Origin: Planctomycetota bacterium
GTDB taxonomy: Bacteria > Planctomycetota > Planctomycetia > Gemmatales > Gemmataceae
NCBI GenBank assembly: GCA_016191165.1
Contig: JACPPF010000089.1
Coordinates: forward strand, 1 to 64,000
Direction: 5' to 3'
Length of the DNA stretch: 64,000 nt
This document shows, in pieces, positions 58,123-64,000 of the stretch (position 1 is the stretch's first letter; every line of letters begins with the position of its first letter). The position numbers were made by a program, and so were the translations under genes. The notes beneath the pieces are model-generated. The model worked only from the letters and a program-made list of their open reading frames with translations, had not been told where the DNA came from and ran no database searches.

Positions 58123-58209
58123 CGAAGCAATCTCCGAGGGCGCGGGGGTGGGTCGTACGGGCAGCGTTTTTGAGGTTCATGTCATGCTATGGGAGAAATG
58201 GTCGCGCGG

Positions 58210-59019
58210 TCAGCGTCCCATCGGATTCGGCACGACGCCGGCCTTGGCTTGCTCGACGAAGCGGATGATTTCCTCGCCCCCACCGCCAGGCCAGACGAGC
58301 TCGCCGAGCTTGGCCAGCCATTCCATATCGATTGGATCGCGGCCCTCGTCGGTGGAATGTCGAGCCATGCCCATGAAATCGACCGCGTCCTGGGCTCGCT
58401 TGACGTGATCCCGATTGAGCGCAAGCATGGCCCCATATTTGTTGGCCAGGGCCGCTTCCAGGCGAGGAATGCGATACCGCAGGCCTTCGTTCTCAAGCCA
58501 GATTGCCGTCGCCAGGGTCTCCGCGATGTCGTGGCGATGAGGAAACGTGACATCGATGACCGACTCCCGTTCGCCGGGCACGACGAACGCCGCGACGCCG
58601 GTAAGGTTGTGAACCTCAAGCTCCGGGTACAGTTCGCGCAGCGCCTTGACGGCCCGGGCGTGATTGCGGCCGGATTTGACCAGGATGTCCACGTCTTTTG
58701 TTGAGCGCGGCCGGCCGGTCCAGGTCGCGATTCCGTGGGCGCCGGTCAACACGAAGGAGATTTTCTTCGCCTGCAAGGCTTTGACGATTTTCTTGAGGCT
58801 GATTTCGGGCATACCAAACCTCTTTCGGTATTCTTCGCTGAGGTAAGCGCATTCACGCACGGCGTCCGCGGGGCGCAGATTGCGCCGCGTCGCCTTCATC
58901 GCTTCCCATTCGGTCAAATCGACCAAGGACGGAGCGAGGCGGCGTGGCTTCTTTTTCACTGCGGTAGCGGCGGACACGGTCCGGCGTGGGGCTGGCATGG
59001 GGTCGCCTTTCTCATTCAT
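58210..59019 (-). CDS. Nucleotidyltransferase-like protein
   Basis: A 269-residue protein. The ATG at 59019 overlaps the upstream stop as ATGA; ATG 58998 (MPAPRRTVSA, AAAGG upstream) is an alternative. After a basic N-terminus, helices SLKKIVKALQAKKI lead to FVLTGAHGIATWTGRPRSTK followed by DVDILV, the GxHG...RxTxDxDxxV pattern of AbiEii/MNT-like nucleotidyltransferases. The remaining region (VIDVTFPHRHDIAETL; RYRIPRLEAALANKYGAMLA) fits the same fold. Such proteins are often toxins or tRNA-modifying enzymes. It is coupled to a MORN-type gene. Confidence 0.72.
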   Translation of the reverse strand: MNEKGDPMPAPRRTVSAATAVKKKPRRLAPSLVDLTEWEAMKATRRNLRPADAVRECAYLSEEYRKRFGMPEISLKKIVKALQAKKISFVLTGAHGIATWTGRPRSTKDVDILVKSGRNHARAVKALRELYPELEVHNLTGVAAFVVPGERESVIDVTFPHRHDIAETLATAIWLENEGLRYRIPRLEAALANKYGAMLALNRDHVKRAQDAVDFMGMARHSTDEGRDPIDMEWLAKLGELVWPGGGGEEIIRFVEQAKAGVVPNPMGR

Positions 59020-59360
59020 TCCGTTATGAGGTTACCGCGACGGTAGCGCTGCTCGGTGGTCTTGGTCCCGTCCTTGGCCCATTCGATGTACATTCCGTGC
59101 AACTCATCGGCGTGCATTTCACTGTAGAGCATGATCTGCCCGTTTGGATACCAGGCCGCGGTGACGCCGCTGGAGGTGCCCAGGACGTTGTGAATAATGC
59201 TTTGCAGCTTCCCGTCTGGATAGCGCTGCGAGCAAACGCCGGTGAAAGGTTCGCCCTGATGACAGTAGACGCCGATGTCTTGATCGAAATTCAGCTCGGC
59301 GAATGGGACTGACGGGATGTCACGATCGATCTGTTCCCGGTCGAGCCATTTGGTTTCCAT
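59016..59360 (-). CDS. MORN-like repeat protein (YwqK-type)
   Basis: A 114-residue protein with at least three MORN-variant repeats: PFTGVCSQRYPDGKLQSI, SGVTAAWYPNGQIMLYSEMH and HGMYIEWAKDGTKTTEQRYR. It starts METKWLDREQIDRDIPSVPF. YwqK-like MORN proteins are annotated as antitoxins or immunity proteins in some databases. Here its stop overlaps the start of a nucleotidyltransferase-like gene, compatible with but not proof of a toxin-antitoxin pair. Confidence 0.78.
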   Translation of the reverse strand: METKWLDREQIDRDIPSVPFAELNFDQDIGVYCHQGEPFTGVCSQRYPDGKLQSIIHNVLGTSSGVTAAWYPNGQIMLYSEMHADELHGMYIEWAKDGTKTTEQRYRRGNLITE

Positions 59361-59703
59361 CGCGGTTCTCTCGGTGTGTCAGGGCCAGAAATGGCGTTGT
59401 CAAATCTCGCGCGTGCATCCTTAATACACTGGCCGCGAACGGACGTCAATCAAAGAAAGGAATTCTTGGGCGGGCCTTTTTTTTATTCAAGGATTGCCCG
59501 AACGGGACCGCGGGGGGCCGATCGAGTGCCGCCCTCGCAACATCAACACCTTTCCGAAAATGGTTCTTTTTCGTATACTATCTCCGGACGTGAGGGCTGA
59601 CCGGGTGACCCTCACCGCCGCCGAGCGCCGAGTCACTTTCGTGTCCCCCGCTGCCGCGCTCCGCCTTCCTTCGGGTCGGCAACCCCGCGGAGACGCATCG
59701 TCA
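59361..59703. other. Divergent intergenic region upstream of the desaturase gene
   Basis: It holds a T-run at about 59479-59487 and a TATACT box at 59573-59578, about 125 bases before the desaturase start. The aligned -35 (TTTCCG, 17-bp spacer) is weak. The desaturase frame is open through part of this region but without a ribosome site or conserved residues. No other gene is seen. Confidence 0.4.
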
Positions 59704-60534
59704 ATGAATTCATTCACAAAACACGAGGATCCCATCATCCTCGAACGCACTTACCGACTATTTCGCGAATACTTCAAACTGGCGGAGAAAAAACGCCGCT
59801 GGTCGCTGGACGAGGACATTCCCTGGGACCAATGCAACCCGGCCCTGCACGGTGTCGTCGCGGATGTGGTGGAGACGTTCTGCTCGGTCGAGTTGTACCT
59901 ACCCGATTATCTCAGCAAGTTGATTCCGCAGGTCCGCACCAATCGGGGCCGGGCCTGGTTCCTGGCCAACTGGGGCTACGAGGAGAGCAAGCACTCGATG
60001 GCCCTGAGCGATTGGCTTTTGAAATCGCGTCAGCGCACCGACGAACAGATGACCGACCTCGACGCACGCGTTTCCGCCAACGAATTCATCTTGCCGTCGG
60101 ACAGCGCGCTCGGCATGTTGTGTTACGCAATGATGCAGGAACTCGCGACCTGGCTCAATTACGTGCAACTTCGCCGGGTCGTGAAGGACAAGGGAGGCGA
60201 CCCGGCCCTGGACACGGTCCTTCGCCTGATCAGTGTGGATGAGCGGGCCCACTACGACTTCTTTCGCAAGGTCGTCAGCATGTATCTGGAGCACGATCGG
60301 GAGGCGACCATTCAGCACCTTCGCGACATCATCTACAACTTTCAGATGCCCGCCGTGGACCTTCTCTCCGACGGTCGGCAACGCGTCGAACGGGTTCGGG
60401 CCTTGAAGATCTTTGACGAGGAAATCTTCTATTTCCAGGTCGTCGAGCCGGCCTTGGCCGCGCTGGGGCTCACCAAGGCCGATCTGAAACAGCGCAAGTT
60501 CAAGCGCGATGCGTCGCTGGCTGTCGCGTTCTGA
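59704..60534 (+). CDS. Acyl-ACP desaturase-like di-iron enzyme
   Basis: A 276-residue protein from ATG 59704 (MNSFTKHEDPIILERTYRLF). It is an all-helical ferritin-like protein. Iron-ligand motifs are WGYEESKHSMALSDWL (EExxH) near residue 97 and ISVDERAHYDFFRKVVSMYL (second E/DExxH pair, with Asp in the first place) near 180. A preceding Glu is in VETFCSVELYLPDY. This is the pattern of soluble stearoyl-ACP Delta9 desaturase (FA_desaturase_2), which uses ferredoxin and O2 to place a double bond in acyl-ACP. Genes of this type are known in plants and in some bacteria. No fatty-acid genes are adjacent. Confidence 0.85.
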   Translation: MNSFTKHEDPIILERTYRLFREYFKLAEKKRRWSLDEDIPWDQCNPALHGVVADVVETFCSVELYLPDYLSKLIPQVRTNRGRAWFLANWGYEESKHSMALSDWLLKSRQRTDEQMTDLDARVSANEFILPSDSALGMLCYAMMQELATWLNYVQLRRVVKDKGGDPALDTVLRLISVDERAHYDFFRKVVSMYLEHDREATIQHLRDIIYNFQMPAVDLLSDGRQRVERVRALKIFDEEIFYFQVVEPALAALGLTKADLKQRKFKRDASLAVAF

Positions 60535-60545
60535 TTCCCGCGTGT

Positions 60546-61103
60546 TTATTTGCTGGCCTGGCGCACGGCGGTGGGCAAGGTGACCGCCACGGCCTGCTGG
60601 CCGTCAAAGTTGACTCGCACCGAATGGCCTGCTCGCAGCAAGATCATCTTTTCCTGAATCAACAGCTGATTTCCGACCGCAAAAGCCGCTCGTAATTTGA
60701 CGGGGTATTCCTTTCCCGGCGCCAGCGGCTGCGTCGCGAGTTGGCGTGACTTGCCGTGCGAGCGGACCAGTTCGCCGTCGATGTAGATGATGCCGAACTG
60801 GTCCGGCATTTCCAGTTGCAGCGATGCGGGTTCGGAACCGGGCAGCGGGACGTTGTACGGGCTGTGCAACGCCGAGGGCAGCACAAAGCGCGTGACCACC
60901 GGGCCTACCGGCGTGCGCTCCGTCTGTTTGACCCGACGGCCGAACAAGATGCCGCCGATGGACAGGGTTGTCTGGCCGCCATCGCGCATGAAAACGATGC
61001 CGCCCAGTTGCTCGGTGGTGGTGCCGGGCGCCCAGAATACGTCCTGAGCAAAGGACGCGGGAGTGAAAGCGATGAGCGCGAAGATCGCGAATACTTGACG
61101 CAT
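60546..61103 (-). CDS. Secreted TIGR03000/PEGA-like protein
   Basis: A 185-residue protein with a signal peptide (MRQVFAIFALIAFTPASFAQ) and GGAG 6 bases before the ATG. The C-terminal half (FGIIYIDGELVRSHGKSRQL, PLAPGKEYPVKLRAAF, MILLRAGHSVRVNFDGQQAV) matches the planctomycete TIGR03000 repeat, which is related to PEGA domains and is thought to lie at the cell surface. The N-terminal part is unrecognised. The desaturase gene is convergent with it. Confidence 0.8.
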   Translation of the reverse strand: MRQVFAIFALIAFTPASFAQDVFWAPGTTTEQLGGIVFMRDGGQTTLSIGGILFGRRVKQTERTPVGPVVTRFVLPSALHSPYNVPLPGSEPASLQLEMPDQFGIIYIDGELVRSHGKSRQLATQPLAPGKEYPVKLRAAFAVGNQLLIQEKMILLRAGHSVRVNFDGQQAVAVTLPTAVRQASK

Positions 61104-61360
61104 GGAAGTCTCCGTGAAAAGACCGATCCATGGCCCGGGGGTTATCCGTCGCCGCAAGCGTAACCCGTCGACCTGGCAAGGCAACCCCCCGCTCGAGGAA
61201 GTTTGCCATTGGCCCGCCCCGTCAGCCCGCGCGGCATGAAAAAGCGGGAAAGGTTAACACATCGGCCAGCTCATGCAAAGGCGCGGACCTTGGTGAATGA
61301 AACCCGGGGGAGCGCAGGGTACACGGCCCGGCAGAGCCGCAACCACCGGCTCGGCCAACA

Positions 61361-61415
61361 GGCCGCGACCGTCAGGGAGCGGGATTTGCCCAAACCGCTC
61401 CCTGACGGTCGCGGC
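61361..61415. repeat. Palindromic repeat, family 'GCGACCGTCAGGGAGCG', copy 4
   Basis: Arms 61361-61382 and 61395-61415 pair around a 12-bp loop. It lies in a 466-bp gap (61104-61569) between divergent genes in which nothing else was recognised apart from the ribosome site of the next gene (GGAG at 61556-61559). Confidence 0.85.
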
Positions 61416-61569
61416 TCGTAATCCGGGTGCATTTCGCCCCTGTTCCCCATGCCCCCCGGTGATGCATTGGCTTGGGACAGGTGGCGTCCGATTGATAAAG
61501 TGCTTGCTTTTTCATTGGCGAACCTCGAAGATCGATTGGCCTTTGCCCGCTTGTTATTGGAGTTACCCC

Positions 61570-63468
61570 ATGCGTTTCATCGGCGCTTTGCTGATTGGTC
61601 TGCTGGCCCCCCGTTTCGCGTCCGGGCAGGGCGCCAAGACTTTCACGAACACGCTCGGCATGAAATTCGCGCGCATCGAGCCAGGCCGATTTATCATGGG
61701 AACGGGCGCTGAGGCGCCAAAATCGCGCGCGGAATGGAGCGAGCGCGACCATGACGAGGCGCCGGCTCATCCCGTCACGATCTCCAAGGGTTACTTCCTC
61801 GGCGCTCACGAAGTCACCAACGTTCAGTATGAGGCCTTCGATCCCGGACACAAGGCCTGGCGTGGCAAGCGCGGCAGTTCCAGAGCGGACGACGAACCCG
61901 TCGCCTACGTCAGCTGGCACGATGCCAACGCGTTCTGCAAATGGTTGGCCAAAAAGGAAGGCAAGCCCTACCGCCTGCCGACCGAAGCCGAATGGGAGAA
62001 TGCCTGCCGGGCCGGGACCGCCACCAGGTTCCATACGGGCGACAAGTTGACTCTGAGTGATGCCAACTTCAGCAACGTGCTCGCGAGCAAACCCCGAAAG
62101 GTCGGGAGTTTTCCGCCGAACGCCTGGGGTCTCTTCGACATGCATGGCAACGTCGCGGAGTGGTGCCTCGACTGGTACGGACCGTATGCAGCCGGCGCGC
62201 AAACGGACCCCGTTGGCCGGGCCGGCGGTTATGCGCGCGTGACGCGCGGCTGGAGTTTTTTGCGCGCCAATTTGAATCCGACGCGCTACGGCCGATCCGC
62301 CAATCGGGCCGGGCATCTGCCGGAGGATGCCAACGCCTATACGGGGTTTCGCGTAGTCCTGGGCGAGATGCCGAAGACGACGCCGCTACCGGTGGTGCTG
62401 GAGGCGTATCAGAAAAATGTCAAGCAGAATCACCCCCAACCCCTCTCCCGCGGGGGGGAGAGGGGAGAAGAGCCGTGGTTCATCAACTACGTCAAGGAAC
62501 GTAGACACCCCATCATCCCGAAGGACAGCTGGGGCCCGATCTTCAGCCAGCACAACCACTACTCGGCCATCGGTGTGTGCCCCAACGGCGATGTGCTGGC
62601 GTGCTGGTACACCTGCGTCAGCGAATCGGGTCGCGAGATGGCGCAGGCGTGCAGCCGCTTGCGCGCCGGCGCGGACAAGTGGGACGAGGCGTGCCTGTTC
62701 TTCGATGTGCCCGACGTCAACGATCACGCCCCGGTGTTGTTCTGCGATGGCAAGCGCATCTTCCACTTCTGCACGCAATCGCTCTTTGGCTGGGACAACG
62801 CGTCGAACATCGTGCGCTGGTCGGATGACAACGGCGTCACCTGGTCGCATCCGAGGATCATGGTGACGCGCGACGCCAAGGACCGCCTCAGCCAGCCCTG
62901 CTCTGCGTTTCAAGCCAGCGACGGCACGCTCGTGCTGGCGTGCGATGGCGATAACCATGTCGATGAACGTTTGATGATCTCCAAGGACCGAGGCCTGACC
63001 TGGAAAGTCGCCCGGGGGGACATGCGCAAAGCCTACGGCGGGAAATACGTCATCCATCCTGCAATCGTGCCGACGAAGGATGGCGCCATCCTCTCCTTCC
63101 TGCGCGGCCAACATCTGATGCCCGTGCTGACGTCAAAGGATTGGGGCGACACCTGGGCTGCCAGGACAACGCCCTTCCCAGGCATCGGCACGGGCCAAAA
63201 AATCGCCGCCCTGCGCCTCGCCAGCGGCGCCATCCTGTTGTGCGCGCACGATAACAAAAACACCCTCGTGGGCGGCGGCACCTATGCCGCGCTCTCGCTC
63301 GACGACGGCAAAACCTGGCCGCACGTTCGCAAGGTGGAAGGCGTCGGCGGCTACATGTCGGTCGCCCAGGCCCGAGACGCGAAAATCTACCTGTTCGGCA
63401 CGCGCATGGGTTGTGTCGCGTTTAACGAGGCATGGGTGCGCGAGGGAAAGGGCGTCGCGGAAAAATGA
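61570..63468 (+). CDS. FGE-sulfatase-type / sialidase-like fusion protein, secreted
   Basis: A 632-residue protein from ATG 61570 (GGAG 7 bases upstream) with a short signal peptide. Residues about 22-280 are an FGE-sulfatase (formylglycine-generating enzyme-like) domain: MKFARIEPGRFIMGTGAEAP, SWHDANAFCKWLAKKEGKPY, RLPTEAEWENACRAGT and GLFDMHGNVAEWCLDWYGPY. Whether catalytic Cys residues of true FGE are present was not shown. Residues about 310-632 form a sialidase-like propeller with Asp boxes SDDNGVTWSHP, SKDRGLTWKVA and LDDGKTWPHV. The linker (residues about 286-300, NHPQPLSRGGERGEE) is encoded by a REP-like palindrome. Confidence 0.87.
   Translation: MRFIGALLIGLLAPRFASGQGAKTFTNTLGMKFARIEPGRFIMGTGAEAPKSRAEWSERDHDEAPAHPVTISKGYFLGAHEVTNVQYEAFDPGHKAWRGKRGSSRADDEPVAYVSWHDANAFCKWLAKKEGKPYRLPTEAEWENACRAGTATRFHTGDKLTLSDANFSNVLASKPRKVGSFPPNAWGLFDMHGNVAEWCLDWYGPYAAGAQTDPVGRAGGYARVTRGWSFLRANLNPTRYGRSANRAGHLPEDANAYTGFRVVLGEMPKTTPLPVVLEAYQKNVKQNHPQPLSRGGERGEEPWFINYVKERRHPIIPKDSWGPIFSQHNHYSAIGVCPNGDVLACWYTCVSESGREMAQACSRLRAGADKWDEACLFFDVPDVNDHAPVLFCDGKRIFHFCTQSLFGWDNASNIVRWSDDNGVTWSHPRIMVTRDAKDRLSQPCSAFQASDGTLVLACDGDNHVDERLMISKDRGLTWKVARGDMRKAYGGKYVIHPAIVPTKDGAILSFLRGQHLMPVLTSKDWGDTWAARTTPFPGIGTGQKIAALRLASGAILLCAHDNKNTLVGGGTYAALSLDDGKTWPHVRKVEGVGGYMSVAQARDAKIYLFGTRMGCVAFNEAWVREGKGVAEK
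62428..62470. repeat. REP-like palindrome inside the FGE-sialidase reading frame
   Basis: The stretch from AATCACCCCC to GAGGGGAGAAG, containing CCCCTCTCCCGCGGGGGGGA, belongs to the same type as the intergenic repeats at 50929-51056. It keeps the frame open and encodes the linker between the two domains. Confidence 0.75.
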
Positions 63469-63479
63469 CCTACTGCGTC

Positions 63480-63626
63480 GTCCATGCTAAATCTTCGGGT
63501 TGAACTTGCGCGTTCAACGAAACCCGTGGCCGGGGTCGGTAATCCGACCCCGGATTCCCGCGGCGGCTTGCCGGGGTCGGATTACCGACCCCGGCCACGG
63601 TCAGAACCCGAAGATTTAGCGTGGAC
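63480..63626. repeat. 147-bp compound palindrome
   Basis: Outer arms 63480-63501 (GTCCATGCTAAATCTTCGGG...) and 63605-63626 are inverted copies with one mismatch. Inside lie two further inverted segments, CCGTGGCCGGGGTCGG with GTAATCCGACCCCGG and its counterpart to about 63600. The layout is MITE-like. The remainder of the gap (63627-63735) holds a half copy of the GTTTAGCCGCG element at 63637 and a ribosome site. Confidence 0.85.
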
Positions 63627-63735
63627 AAGGCACTACGTTTAGCCGCGGGCCGAAGGGAGCGCGGGGCAAAAGCCGATTCCCATGCCCCCGGTCGCCAGCT
63701 ATGATGAAAGGAAATCGCTTACCGAGGTAACTATC

Positions 63736-64000
63736 ATGGCCAGCCCGTTCCCCGGCATGGACCCCTATTTGGAAGACCCCGCGTTTTGGCCGGATTTCCA
63801 CCATCGATTCATCGAATGCTGGTGCGAGGCCGTCGCCGATCAATTGCCTGACCCTTACGATGCGCGGCTGGACGAGCGCGTCAATCTCGTGCAGTTGACG
63901 CCGGAAATCGTCAAGCTGATTTACCCCGACGTGGCCGTAAGCCGGGGCTCCAAGCGATCGCGCCCGAGCGGCGGCGCGGGAACGATGCTCCTGGAGCCAG
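63736..64000 (+). CDS. DUF4058 family protein, 5' part (runs off the window)
   Basis: From ATG 63736 (GAGG 8 bases upstream) 88 codons are visible: MASPFPGMDPYLEDPAFWPD, then HHRFIECWCEAVADQL and YPDVAVSRGS. The N-terminus is the DUF4058 signature and is shared with the gene at 12056, but the sequences are different paralogues, not a recent duplication. The gene continues beyond position 64000. Confidence 0.85.
   Translation, partial: MASPFPGMDPYLEDPAFWPDFHHRFIECWCEAVADQLPDPYDARLDERVNLVQLTPEIVKLIYPDVAVSRGSKRSRPSGGAGTMLLEP

Noticed and set aside
1-64000. tRNA, rRNA and riboswitch genes
   Set aside because: No TTCGAAT-type T-arm with matching acceptor stem, no rRNA-like stretch and no known riboswitch core was recognised by eye. 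Programs such as tRNAscan or Infernal would be needed to exclude them.

Overview
This 64 kb window is high-GC bacterial DNA with the hallmarks of a planctomycete, most likely a Gemmataceae relative. It carries DUF1501, DUF1549/DUF1553 ('PSD1'), DUF1080, DUF1573, TIGR03000-like, DUF4058 and FGE-sulfatase families, many secreted proteins, and several proteins that combine an N-terminal zinc ribbon with one or more membrane segments. The genus is inferred from gene content only. No rRNA, tRNA or CRISPR array was recognised.

Layout. 0-12 kb: a DUF1080 protein, a DUF1501 protein, a transglutaminase-esterase fusion, then a lipoprotein, ResB and CcsA (System II cytochrome c assembly) run followed by three zinc-ribbon membrane proteins. 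12-14.6 kb: a DUF4058 protein and, on the minus strand, a mazE-mazF pair followed by a sialidase-like gene; mazF appears to use an ACG start. 14.8-21.6 kb: a PSD1 cytochrome gene broken by one in-frame TAG, a hypothetical gene, a remnant of a DUF1501 5' end, an ORC/Cdc6-like AAA ATPase behind three 68-bp promoter-like repeats, and an intact DUF1501 gene. 21.6-27.2 kb: a hypothetical protein, a secreted PHP-domain protein and a divergent Hsp70 operon (J-like protein without HPD, long GrpE-like protein, DnaK, small zinc-ribbon/TPR-like protein). 27.2-32 kb: DUF1573 and a LolD/MacB-type ABC exporter pair. 32-40.5 kb: small membrane protein, DUF3857-transglutaminase-TPR protein, CobW-like GTPase, large zinc-ribbon beta-propeller protein. 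40.8-45.8 kb: a CitG-like enzyme with two ATP-grasp ligases, and a divergent AroD-AroE-like fusion lacking key catalytic residues. 46-51 kb: VapD, an M20 amidohydrolase, a REP-associated transposase interrupted by TGA and flanked by REP-like repeats, and a protease-lectin-transglutaminase fusion. 51-64 kb: FHA-GAF histidine kinase, phosphoglycolate-phosphatase-like HAD, zinc-ribbon terpene-cyclase-like protein, purple-acid-phosphatase-like enzyme, a secreted TIM-barrel-like protein, a coupled MORN protein/nucleotidyltransferase pair, an acyl-ACP desaturase, a TIGR03000-like protein, an FGE-sialidase fusion and the start of a second DUF4058 gene.

Intergenic spaces are unusually rich in long inverted repeats. 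At least four share one sequence family, and one REP-like element lies inside a reading frame. The most notable items are the ATPase cassette with its tandem promoter-like repeats between PSD1 and DUF1501, the divergent Hsp70 operon, the apparent ACG start of mazF, two genes each broken by one stop codon, the REP/transposase unit, and the AroDE-like protein with altered active sites. All functional calls rest on reading motifs by eye; no database search was run.
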